A program made the position numbers and the translations under genes. From Acytostelium subglobosum LB1 (Eukaryota; Evosea; Eumycetozoa; Acytosteliales; Acytosteliaceae), in NCBI RefSeq assembly GCF_000787575.1, contig NW_012236508.1, positions 236,443 to 300,442 on the forward strand: a DNA stretch of 64,000 nucleotides. Direction: 5' to 3'. The notes under the pieces were generated by a model. That model did not search any database. It was not told the DNA's origin and saw nothing but the letters and a program-made list of their open reading frames with translations. Below, in pieces: positions 34,401-45,543 of the stretch (the stretch's first letter is position 1; each line of letters starts with the position of its first letter).

Positions 34401-35511
34401 TGAGGTAACTGTTGCTGTTACTTCCACTACCGCCACTGCCACCACTGTTGTAGCTGTTGCTGTTGTTGTTGAGATTGCCGCTGAGTCCACGAAGTCCTGG
34501 ACTGCTGCTGAGGACGGGCGTGGCCACGACCTCCTTGGTCAAGATGATCTCCTCGATGATCTTGGACATTTGAGCGTAGACGCGCTTGGTGAGTGGCGAC
34601 GATAGTGATGAGGGGACGAGGTTCTCCAGCACTGGACAAACGAGCTTGACAAAGAAGATGCGCTTGATCAGCTCGACGCTGAACTCGGCGCCCAGCGCCT
34701 TGGTCTCGTTGTACAGTACCTGCAGCACCTGGTAGGTGTGTGGCGTGAACTTGTCGTGCGACTTGCACACGGCGCTGACGATCGACGTGGCAAACTGCAC
34801 CAGCTCCTCGCTGTAGCTGGTGACGCGGACGCTGCCGCTGCTGCTGCTGCTCTCATTGAGTGAGCGGCCACCTGTGTATGTTCCCGACTGTGCCAGATCT
34901 CCACTGCTGCTGTTATTGTTGTAGTTGTTGCCTACGAGGCTTTCCAATGATGATGCGCTTGTGTTTAAGCAGTATTGCTGGATGTTTGCAGCCAGCACCT
35001 GTAGTTGTGATGTCAATAGGGACTCCATCGACTGTGTAGAGTTGATCTTTAAATAGTTAGACACCATAAGATTGATGATGCTATATGTTTGAGCGAGTAG
35101 TTGTGGGTCAATGTGTTAGTGTTTCCGTTCTTTGTTTCCGTGTGTTTCTGCGTGTTTCCGTGTATTTCCACGTGGTGTTTCCGTGTTTCCGAGCGGGACA
35201 ACATACTTTTTGAAGCTTTGGAATGATGTTGAGTCATCATTGTTGTTAATGTTGGAGGAAGAGGACATCCTTTGATTGGCAGGCATGTTTACTCTAATAT
35301 ATATACGCAATTGTTCCATGAAGTGATCATCCACCAAGGCTATCAGTGAACCAAACAGTTGTGATGTCTTTTGTGGTGAGCCTCGACAAAAGTAATCCAT
35401 CAATGTATAAGAGAACTGAGGATCCAATGATATGAATATATTCCTAAACAACATTGGTTTGGCACTGCTAATATTAGCATTGTTACTTCCAGATGTTGAT
35501 AGTGCATCCAT
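28430..35511 (-). CDS. Giant Roco-family kinase with degenerate Roc domain
   Basis: Exons: 35511-35207, 35080-30651, 30573-30339, 30274-28430, about 2,270 residues. Order of domains: a RasGAP-like helical region (FVKLVCPVLENL), ubiquitin/FERM-like segments (VVIVRHIKVPLAATVKGLIA), a Roc-like domain, a COR domain (DPAWMSRLLSSVF), a TKL-type kinase (glycine loop LGAGSFATVYRG, Lys in PIKKLN, HCDLKSANIL, DFGLS, WLAPEVI) and a C-terminal beta-propeller (LWAASWDKRISVY). No leucine-rich repeats are seen. The Roc P-loop position reads FVGDETPEKLNLF, lacking GxxxxGKS/T, and the switch II DxGG reads YFSG, so GTP binding looks lost. An N at 30748 lies where the frame changes inside the kinase glycine-loop exon, almost certainly an assembly fault. 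Roco proteins signal in chemotaxis and cytokinesis in dictyostelids; the exact orthologue is not assigned. Confidence 0.88.
35115..35240 (-). repeat. Roco exon-1/intron segment that recurs at 44 kb
   Basis: The end of Roco exon 1 and the start of its first intron form TTTCCG/TTTCTG repeats on the plus strand. They are followed by the sequence around the donor (ACATACTTTTTGAAGC). A diverged copy of this segment lies at 44071-44200 beside the A-B genes. Confidence 0.75.
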
Positions 35512-37470
35512 CTTCTGTATCTATATATGTGTCAATGTCGATCGATGTCAATGTCAATGTTTGTGTCTGTGTTATATATCTATGTGTCTTGGTACTAGTT
35601 GACTGCAAGTGTAAAGTGAAGTCAATGTGTTGTGGTTGTTGTTGATGATGATACTGTCGTCAATGACGTGTAAGTAATTGTACAACTATCGAGCGAGCGA
35701 GCGAGTGAGTGAGTGAGTATGCGACGAATGAATGAGATTGTGTTGAAGTTTGGCTTGTCAGACTAGTCGCGAGTGTGATATTGATTGATTGATTGATTGA
35801 ATGATTGAGAGACTTGACTAAATGAATGAATGAATGAAATATGTGACGAGATGTATCTATGATTTATATATATTATTGAGGGACAACAACCAACAAACAA
35901 CAAACAAACTACTAGTATGGGTTGGCGCATCATCAACCATCCATCGATGGTTTCATCGACAGCAGGGTTGCTGAATGGGGCAGGTGTTGTTGTCCAAAAA
36001 TCATTTCAAAAAATTGAATCTTGACCCCAAGGGCCTAGATGCTCGCGAGTAAAGGCAAGATCTTTCCCACACACTACAATGAGTCAGATTTTTTTTTTTA
36101 CAAAGTGACACGCCCTGCGTTCTACAAAAGTTGATGAAGTGTCTCATTGCTTATTGAGCGATAATGGCTGGATACGTTTGATAAGACACAAACAAGTGTG
36201 ATTGAGTGATCATTAATGTGATCATGGGTTGATGGCTTTGATTGGTTGTCAAAAGTTCAAAATTCCCAAACAAGATTTATGTCAAACTCAATTATGTTAA
36301 CTTACCAAGTATAGATTAATATTATTAAAGTATGATTGATTGAATGAATGAATGTATGAGTGAATATGATGATTGATTGAATAAATAAAATAAATTAATG
36401 GTATTGAATGATATGACTTGAATTGTAAATGATATAATGATTGTTAGACCCAGGTTTGAAAGATGGTGGATAGCCTATATTTAAATACCTGTCAATGACA
36501 ACACTATCAATACTTAGTTGACTAACTGTTTGTTTAGTGTTTACAAAAATATAACAAAGTTGTTGGATAATGGGGGCGTGGCTCACTTGAGTTGGCCAAC
36601 TCCAATTTGCTTCATTTGGATTGAATGTCCTTTCCAAACATACATACATTCATAAGTTAATTCATTCATTCATCCATGGAAAGGTCATTGTTAGATTCTT
36701 CTCATCCCTCCTCATGTTCAAGTCTTGACAAAGATACCTTACCTTTGCGTGCGACAACGATGCAAGGACCATTGGCGATCCAAAAAGTGTATCAAATGCA
36801 ACTTTGAAAAACTTTTCACACACGACAAATACTAAAGGTGGAAGTGATCAAAGCCGAAAATAGGCCCTGTTTAGGCAACAGCCTAATAATAGTCGATCGA
36901 GTGGCATTTATATACTTCTCTCATGGGTTGATTGAGTTTTCTCATCGTTGTCACTATGTGAGCGATATAAGTAATAATAGAGGATGAGGAGGGGCCAGGG
37001 CCAGAAGATTGGGGCTGTGTGCATGGATGAAGGCTCGTTTGCAAATATAGTCTCGCGGTTGAATAGACGGACGGACGGACCGACCGGCCCCGCAAAGTGA
37101 TGACGAGTGATCGAGTATGTATGTTCTTGTATATGTCTGAGGGTGTTCGGAATGTATGACGGTCGGGAAACGGTTGATCCATTGAGCGATCAGCCATTGA
37201 GCGTGTGGCATATTTAGCACAAGGTCGAGGCCTTGTGTTTGTTGGGTCGTCCATTCATGGTGAACGGATAACTTCTTTGGATTGATGAAGATGGGGAAGG
37301 GGAGGGGAGGGGAGGGGATGAACCCTGCTGACTGGAAGTTGGTATGATGTGATAGACCTTGAAAGATGTGTTATGTACATGTTGGTATTATTGGAGTTGA
37401 TTCATTGATTGTGTGTCGAGTTGGACTGAGCTGAGCTGAGTTGAGTTGAGTTGATCAATCAATCATAAGT
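35512..37470. other. Long intergenic region, no supported gene
   Basis: About 2 kb between the start of the Roco gene and the 3' end of GLE1, both on the minus strand. It has many ATTG/ATGA simple repeats, a T-run near 36090 and short open frames (36395-36649, 36883-37254) without protein-like composition. It probably includes the Roco promoter. Confidence 0.55.
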
Positions 37471-39914
37471 TCAGTTGATGTCATAACCAGCCAATCGCAC
37501 AATGTTCTTTGACTTGAAGAATGTGTCCAAGAGTTGCTTGAGATTCTTTTTGTCAGCGACGGCGCCAGCCTCCTCAGACATTTTGTCGAGGAAGTCCTTG
37601 CTGGCAATAGCGTAGAGCACCTTGGCGAACTGATCCTTGTAGCGCTTGAGCAGGAGAGCGCCGGCGATGCGAAGGAATCGTAATACTAGTCCCGCGGTAA
37701 TGCGTCGCAGTTTCATGTTGGCCAGACGCGCGATCCACTTCCAGCCCTGATCCAGCCCAAACAGCGACTGGGACTGTGTGTCTGGCGCCACCATGAGCGC
37801 CGTGTACAGGCAGAGATATCCAAACATCCTACTGTTGTACTGCTCGTCGAGCTCCAGCAGTCCATTGATGTCCTGCTTGTAGCCCGCCTTCCGTTTGTAG
37901 GCGTCCATGCCCTCCTCCTTGCTGTGTGCGATGTACATGGGCACGGTGTAGATGCACTCGTGGTGCAGGTGCGCCAACACGATGGGCATGAGGTCGGCGT
38001 GCACCGCGCTCACCTTGGCCAGCATGTAGGCGTAGGGGTAGGCAGACTCGTTGTGCGACTCGATCTGCGCCTCGACCTGCGCCATGGCCTTGCGCGAGAT
38101 CGCCAGCATAGTGTGACCATACGCCAGTTGATTGTTTGCCTTGAACTCGGTGAGCATGCCTGCGAGCTCGCGGCTCTTGTCCTGGATCTGTTGTGCGTCT
38201 GACGAGAGCTGGTTGAACAGCATATTGACGCGCTTGTCAATGTTGCTCAGGATCGCCTGCTGTTGGGCATTCGACATGCTTGTGCCCTGCTTGACCATCG
38301 CGCTCAGCTCCTCCAGGGCCTTCATTCTTTGCGTGAACTCTTGATACGCACTCACTGAGCCAATGTACATGCTTGACTCGATCAATGGCATCCTGCCGCC
38401 AGGTTGGCTGACTGGCTGCGGTTGAGCCATGGCCTGCTCCTCATTCTTCTTCTTCTGTTGTTGCTCCTCCAGACGTTTCCTTGCCTGCTGCTCCTCCTCT
38501 TCCTGCTGTTTCTTCTTGGCCTGCTGCGCCTCCTCCTCTTGTTTGATGCGTTGCTCCTCGGCCTCCTTCTTCTTGCGCTCCTGTTCCTCGGCCTCGCGTC
38601 GCAGTCGATCCTGCTCCTCGGCCTCCCTTTGAAGACGCTCTCGTTCCTCAGCCTCCTTCCTCTTGCGCTCTTTCTCTGCCTCGGCGGCCAGTCTCTGGCG
38701 CTCGCGTTCCTCATCCTCTCGCCTCTTGCGCTCCTTCTCCTCTTGTGCCTTGCGCAGTCGCTCACGCTCTTCCAAGGCTCTAAGCTCATCCAACTTCTGT
38801 TCCTCGTGTAACTTGATTGTAGTTCGTGTGTCTTGTTGTAACTTCTCGTGTTGTGACCGCAGTGTACCCAAACTCTTCTCAAGTATCGTCTTTTGATTGT
38901 TACGCTCATCACTCTCCAACTTCTTGTATCTCTGTATCACCTTGTTTGAGTGCTCTTTGATCACACGTCGCTTCTCGCTCTCGCTCTGAAGCTTGAGACT
39001 GCGCATCTTGTTATTTAGTTGTTCGGTCATATTATCCAGTGACATCTAAGTTGATTGATTGATTGATTTGGTTAGGGGATAGTTCCATCGATGATCACTC
39101 ATCCATTCATTCATACCTTTGTTGAGCGATTGATTGTTCTGCGCATGTGATTAACCAACATATCAGTCTCAAAGGCGTCCAGGGATACTGGCTTGGCTGG
39201 TACGCGTACTTTTTTGTCTTTGTCGCGACTTGTCGCAGATTCTTGGTCATCATTGTCTTGCTCTTCTTCTTGTGTTCCATCCTCATCATCCTCATCATCA
39301 TACTCTTCATCGTCTTCCTCATCATCATCGACTTCATTGTCAACATCCTCATCTTCCTCATTCTCATCATCAAGGATGATGTCATTCAGACTGATCTTGA
39401 ATCCTGTTGATTTTTGCTCGGGGCCATCATCATCTTCATCGTCATTGTCATCCTCATCGTCGTCATCTTCATCATCAGATAACAATACAGTTGCGCTGAA
39501 CTTGTTGATAATATGATCAATACTACTATTGTTGTTGTTGTTGTTGTTGTTGTATCCACTACTACTACTGCTTTTACTATTGCTGTTTCGAATGGTGGTT
39601 GTCTCTTGACTACTATCATGTCTTAATGATGAGCTGGCAAAAGGTGTCGTTGATGTTGATGTCGTTGTCGTTGTTGTTGTTGATGTTTGTGCTATTGATG
39701 ATGTTGATATTGTAGGTGTTGTTGTTGTTGTCGTCGATGGAGTTGGAGATGGAGATGAAGATATGATTGGACTTGAGACATGATGTGAAGTTGACAAAGG
39801 TGATGATGAGGAGGCGACTGCAGTCGTCTGATCAGACTGTTTGATATTTGCTCGTTTGAATGGTGACTGTAATGGTTGAAGTGATATCCTATTGTTATTG
39901 CTGTTGCTGATCAT
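37471..39914 (-). CDS. gle1: GLE1-like mRNA export factor
   Basis: Two exons (39914-39117 and 39045-37471, phase 0, 71-nt intron with donor GTATGA and acceptor TTAG) encode 790 residues. The N-terminal 266 residues are Ser/Thr/Asn-rich, then strongly acidic (two Asp/Glu runs). The middle (about 270-480) is a long charged coiled coil with REAEEQ-type repeats. The last 300 residues form the helical GLE1 domain, seen in LFGLDQGWKWIARLANMKLR, ALLLKRYKDQFAKVLYAI and the C-terminal LDTFFKS. GLE1 sits on the cytoplasmic side of the nuclear pore and, with inositol hexakisphosphate, activates the DEAD-box helicase Dbp5 to release exported mRNPs. The coiled coil mediates self-association in known GLE1. 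The start is divergent from the A-B gene at 40110. Confidence 0.9.
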
Positions 39915-40109
39915 TATATATGTATGTATATGTATATGTTTTGGTATTATTACTACTCAAATGAAGTGAATGGACCTGTTCACTGTTTGAATGAGATTGG
40001 TGAATCCCATAAATTAAGAAATTGAGTTTTGGAAAGTTCCCTCCCTCAATCATTGATGAGTCCTTTCATTCTACTATCTTTCCTTCACTCATAGATAGAT
40101 ATACAATTA

Positions 40110-43100
40110 ATGAATAATAACAACAAAAGTAGTATACACCATGTGTTCCACAATACATTGTTGTGTAGACTAATATTTAATCACGTCAGTGATATACATA
40201 GACAATTGATCAGTTTGTCGTTGGGGATGCGAGATGGTGATGATACCAACACATCAATGATCAAAATCAAGTCTACTATCAAAGGTGTCAAACTATATGC
40301 TAATGGATTATTAACAGAGATGTTACGATATAATGCCACTGAAATGTTCATCAAGACATTAGACACAATAACAATTGCTTCAAACTCAAACTACCCAACA
40401 AACTTTAGTTTGTTGTCGAACGCTATACTACATGGCAATACAAAGGTGTTTGAACATCTATGTAGACATCCAAACATGTGTCCAGATGTATATCATTTGT
40501 ATCCTGGTATGACTAAACATGGCAACTACGATATACTTCAACAATATCTCAAGGTGATGGCCTACCGCTCCTTGCCAATCTTATCCCTGCGTGACCTCAA
40601 CCCTCTAATTGATATGGGAGACGTACAATTCATGCGTCTACTGCTCACTGTTGTTGTTGTCAATGACGAAGAGGAGGAGTACAATCTAATGGACAATTTT
40701 ATAAACAGATACACTTTCAATCGAAGTGGAGTCGATGTTGACATGATCAGGATGCTGCACAGGGAGTTCAGCATACAATTTAATCTATCAATATGGCAAG
40801 GCATACTCAAGCACTCGGTCAAGTGCAACAAGTTGGACAGTGTACAGTACATCATGGACAACATGAATCGTGATATGGAGACATATGAAATCTCAAAGTT
40901 GTTAAAACATTGCGCCAAGACTGGCAACATCAACATGTTCAGGTTGCTCACCAAGTCACATGACCGCTACATCGAGTATCTCAGCGACTATATAATCAAA
41001 GTGGCACTGGATCATGGTCAGGATTCATTCATCAGCAACATATATACGTCCATGATCTTGTCCAAGGCCACACCCCTGGTCGCCATACGTACAGATGATC
41101 TCGCGGCAATGGAGACACCCCCACCTTGCGACCAATATTTTGAGGAGAGTATTATTGTTAGACTGGATCTCAAGACTTGTCAAAGGATGTCAAGGGCGAT
41201 GGCTACACTCATCAGTAGTCCACGTACGACACCCTTGTCATTCGCACCTGAATCCATATTCTCGATGATCAGAGCCATTGGCCAGCCTCGCAGCAACATA
41301 ACCGAGGACATCGTATGTCAGTTCTTGGTCAACTGCAATCATGTGCAACTTGAAAGGCTGGACGGTGTGATGGAGGTGGCCGCATGCTGCTCAGCCAAAG
41401 TGATGCGATTGCTTCATGAACGACCATTCCATCAAGAGTACACATCATATTGCTTGTCAAAGGCGATGAAGATGAGATGTGGCGAGACGTTGGCATTGAT
41501 ATATAATCAACTTGATGTGGATCAAGAATACGATCTTAGACAATCGATAATAAGCGATGCCTACGAGTTTGTTGCCGATGGATCATTGACAGACATCATT
41601 TTCATGCTGGAAGGATTAGAGTTGGTCAGACGCGATACAGCCATCTGCCAGCATGCAATGTGCAATCCCGACGCAAAGGTGTTTGAACATGTGATCAGTA
41701 TGTTCACACGAGAACAACTGATGCCAAACAATGACACGACTATCCTCAGGTATATAATCAATCACGCACTCATTCAAAACATGTTACCCAACATTGTAAA
41801 GGTACTTCAACAACATCCTGATCTTGGTCTTGGACGAGTACTCGGACTTGGACTTGGGGATGGCGACATTGAGTCATTCGTACGACCAACATTACAGACA
41901 CTTCACAAGATGGCACATTCCAATGCATATCACTCATTGGAGTACTACTTCGAGAGACCTACATTCATCAACATGCCATCCAAACATCGAATACGAACCC
42001 TCTACTCAATCATGAATATTGGATATGAGTGTGGAGCGACTCGTGTGATCAAACTATGTACAGAGCATATCAATTCAATCACAATACAAGTCAATCATTC
42101 AAAGGATGTGTAATTGTCAATCATTCAATCACTCAATTACTCAATTACTCGCTCACTGACTCTCTGACTCAATCAATCAATCAAACAGACTCCTCCACAA
42201 TCGTCCATGCTCACACCAGATGGAGATAGCCGTGCACTCTGTGTTTAGAAACTGGAAACTTGGAATGCTCATCATGGAGAATGTTGGACTGGTACACAAG
42301 TCACTTGGTGTTGAGAGTGATCATGTGATCAAGGGTGCACAACTGATCGACAATCATTGTCTGTATGATTACATCAAATATGGTGCGACTGAATGGTTCA
42401 TCCAGGCCTACTCCACGATTGAGTTTGGTGATAGTACATATACAAACACATCATTGCTACAGATGGCATTCGACCAGTGTAGTTATAGAGTGATCAAAGT
42501 ACTTCTGGACAATCCCATAATGACACTTCCAGTTGGTGACGGAGTGGATCTGATCAGTGATACATTCGTAGTGAATGTATCGTCGTGTAGTCACCCAGAG
42601 TGGGAGTGGATGTTTGATCAGTACATCATGATCACATTCCAATCTGCACCATTCACACTCAAACAAGACTTGGTTTCAAAAGTCCAACATCCATCATTCA
42701 TGCACAAGCTCATCGAGTGTGGAGTCAAGCTGGCATCATACCAATTCAATCACAATGAGATTGTCAAGGTAATGGTCCAGGCATGGCTCTTCAAACCTTG
42801 GGCGATGGAGATGCTTCGACTACTCGACCAACACAGGGTCACGTCTTCTCACTTCAACTTCCTTCTTTGTCGCGAAGCCATCGAGCATGGCATCACACCT
42901 GTGGTCAAGCATTTCTTTGACGCGTCACTCAGACATTGGATGGAGGCCGTTGATACCTCGTCCATTCAATCAATTCTCTCAACATGTTGTCTTCATGGAC
43001 GTGTAGAGTATTTGGATATGATACTCTCACGCATCCCGAATAATCATGCCGTGATGAATCCCAGTGACTCACTGGATTCATTTTATCTTGACCAAGATCG

Positions 43101-44052
43101 AGATGGTGGGAGTTATGATCACGATGACATGACAGATGATCAGAGAGCACTTATGTTGGCACTGGAACGTTGTGACATCGAGTCAATCAAGAAGTATGTT
43201 ACAAGGGCGGATGAGTTGGACTGGGACCCGTTGATGGTTTTTGAATTCTGCTACCTTTGTAGGTTGATGGATCATGTTGTGTCTCGAGGCAACAACAACA
43301 ACACAGATGTGACAGAGAAGTCGATCGGCGAGTTGTTTGATATGATCAAGAGCACGACAGGTCGGCAATGCTCCATGGGATTGTTTGAGCTATCATTGAC
43401 CCTGTCAAAGGCTGCATCGATATCACTCTCATTCATCAAGTTGATTGCCAGTCAACACTTCATCAAGCACAATGGTACCACATCCACTGTTTATGACATG
43501 TACACATCACAGTTCAAGGACATCATTGATGTCTGTGTTGGGCGAGGCGATGTAGAGTCCACCGATTTTATGATCCAGTTAGCTTTCACTGCTACTGCCA
43601 TGGCTCGCGAGAATAGAGACATGAGTGGAGAAAAGATACACAAGATCAAAGACCTTATCAACTTGGAGAACTGTAATATATTGATATTGGAACATCTACT
43701 GGACAAGGGATACATCAGTGTAGATGATCAAAAGTGTGAACTGGTGCAGAAACTTGTGGACTGGTCTTGTCGCGAGGAAAGATTGGACATCATCCAAATC
43801 ATTCATCAACGATGCGTCACTCCCCAGCAACTCAAAAGACATCTTCCATCGATCCATGATATTTTGATCGCATCAGAACGGAACAATCACAGGGTGATCA
43901 GATACCTGTTCGAATCTAAAGTCACTCCCTTCAGCCGAGCAAATGTTGATCTCCACATGACAACCATACTCAATGCAATCCGGTCCTTTGCCTGCCACGG
44001 CACGGTTAACATCAAGATCATTGAAATGTGCGATAGATTGAACAAGATATAA
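40110..44052 (+). CDS. A-B family protein, complete two-exon member (1,287 aa)
   Basis: Exon 1 (40110-42109, A half) and exon 2 (42189-44052, B half) are joined by a 79-nt intron with donor GTAATT and acceptor TCAAACAG, phase 2. The junction then encodes PCSHQMEIAVHSVF, parallel to CSHELETAVHSVL in the copy at 45544. The A half starts MNNNNKSSIHHVFHNTLLCR and has the RYNATEMFIKTLDT segment. The B half has HSVFRNWKLGMLIMENVGLV and IKYGATEWFIQAYST. Both then run into ankyrin-like helix pairs (LIDMGDVQFMRLLLTVV; WSCREERLDIIQIIHQRC). In this copy B happens to begin with ATG, which could mislead gene finders into two genes. The B half is shorter in the middle than its paralogues. GLE1 is divergent upstream (195 bp). 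Confidence 0.85.
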
Positions 44053-44070
44053 ATACAATTTCTCCTCGTG

Positions 44071-44200
44071 TTACCGTCTGTTTCCGTGTGTTACCGCGTG
44101 TTTCCATTTGTTTCCATGTGGGGTGTATCCAAGTTTCCGTGTTTCGGAGCTGGATAACATACTTTTTGAAGCTATTGAATGATGTTGAGCTTTGACCCAG
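44071..44200 (+). repeat. TTTCCG-type tract plus Roco-derived segment
   Basis: GTTTCCGTGTG-type repeats followed by ATAACATACTTTTTGAAGC and then AATGATGTTGAGC closely match plus-strand 35115-35240 in the same orientation. A further TTTCCG-type tract lies at 45395-45465, preceded by a 25-bp piece (45372-45396) like the end of the B half at about 43970. This points to a local duplication of the B-end plus tract. Confidence 0.65.
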
Positions 44201-44217
44201 ACAACGACACAGGTATT

Positions 44218-44515
44218 ATTAGGTATGCAAAGTTCAATCCAGACGCTAGGGTGTTTGAACATGCGATCAGTACACTAGAGCAACTAATGCCACACAAAGA
44301 CACGACCATCCTCAAGTTACTATCAATCAAGCTCTCATTCAAAACACTTCAACAACAACCTGGTGTTGGTCTTGGAATTGGACGAGGACTTGGGGATGGC
44401 GACATTGAGTCATTCGTACGACCAACACTACAGACACTTCACATTTGAATCTTAACAAGATGACATTTTTCCAATGCTAATTGGAGTACTACTACAGTTA
44501 CAGAAACAGATACAT
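44218..44515 (+). pseudogene. A-half relic of the A-B family
   Basis: Encodes FNPDARVFEHAIS, EQLMPHKDTTILK and GDGDIESFVRPTLQTLH, each nearly identical to parts of the A half at 41660-41920. A stretch like LEYYYSYRNRYI, corresponding to the conserved LEYYFERPTFIN, follows. Internal deletions and frame breaks make it non-coding. It arose from the adjacent copy at 40110 or from a common ancestor. Confidence 0.75.
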
Positions 44516-44529
44516 TTATTGTATGATAT

Positions 44530-44780
44530 CCGCACAGATGGGGGGGTCAGGGAAGTCTTTCATGGGCTATAACTTCATCAGAGCGCTGAGCCAAGGCCAT
44601 TTCGACGAGCGCTTGTTTGAAGAGAAGGTATCAAAGGATGACTATTTCAAGGGTATCAGCATGGAGGATATCAAAAGAGCCCTCACATCACTCAAGATGA
44701 AACACTCCATCAATCTGGATCTGTGCCCATATCGTGGTACCTCTGCGTCTTCTACATCTCAATGGATCTCCATCATCTGT
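44530..44780 (+). pseudogene. Unidentified fragment with a P-loop-like motif
   Basis: The open frame 44481-44903 is composite: A-half relic, then GGSGKSFMGYNFIRALSQGH, then FDERLFEEKVSKDDYFKG and a helical run ending near CPYRGT. GGSGKS resembles a Walker A motif, but no Walker B is visible. I cannot name the family. It abuts, tail to tail, a SAM-like fragment on the other strand, so both may be inverted parts of one former gene. Confidence 0.35.
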
Positions 44781-44783
44781 ACT

Positions 44784-45186
44784 TCACTCTACCGTCTCAT
44801 TCTCACTCAGCTCAAGCAAACCTTTGAGGCAACTCTCGTCGTCCACTCCATTGAGGAACTCATAACGTTCGCACCCCAGATCAAGCTCTACCCAAAATTG
44901 TAATGCGCTGTTGTATGCTCTTGCAGAGCCATCAGTGAGAGAATAGGGTGCGCCCATGAGTTGTTCTCTCGTCAGTTGGAACAGGTATTCTCCGCCAATC
45001 TCCTGTTCATACAATATATTTGCGAGGTCACGATATTTAATGTGTTGGGGGTGTGTCTCCAGTGAAGAGGTGTTGTTGAAGCCATGTTCTAACGTAGTCT
45101 GGAGTCGCAGTTGAAGATGGTACTGTTGATGACACAGATGCTGACGTTGTTGACGTTGTTGAGGTTGTTTGGGGATCGTCTTCCAT
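44784..45186 (-). pseudogene. SAM-like domain gene fragment
   Basis: On the minus strand an ATG at 45186 opens a Ser/Thr-rich leader (MEDDPQTTSTTSTT...) followed by TPDYVRTWLQQHLF, which then ends at a stop. In another frame the protein continues with YRDLANILYEQEIGGEYLFQ and LTREQLMGAPYSLTDGSARA. Together this order (WL..., GGEYLFQLTREQL) is typical of a sterile alpha motif. So it is a SAM-containing gene with at least one frameshift and a lost 3' part. The original function is unknown; Crinkler-like proteins often have such SAM-like N-termini followed by a P-loop ATPase, but this is a guess. Confidence 0.45.
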
Positions 45187-45543
45187 TATGTGTAGATATA
45201 CTATGCGATAGGTTCGAAAGGGAAGTATGTACAGATAAGTGAAGAGATAATAAGAGTTGTGTTGGAATGGAAGACAAGTGAATAGAGAGTTAGTTTATTC
45301 TGTTCTCTTTTACCACTATTTGTAAAATTAAATATTTAACAAACTTAAGTTGTCAACCCTCACCGATTGAAGTCTCAATGGAATCCGGTCCTTCGTTTTT
45401 CCGTCTGTTACCTCGTGTTATCGTGAGTTTCCGTCTGTTTCCGTTTTGTTTCTGTGTTGCCACATGTGGTTACACTGAAAACACAAGTCTAGACTTCATT
45501 TGCAACTTGTTGTCATTGATTCAATCATTCATTGATATACATA

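Noticed and set aside
36883-37254. 123-codon minus-strand open frame in the 2-kb intergenic region
   Set aside because: Protein-unlike composition and several overlapping frames of similar length; no homology recognised.
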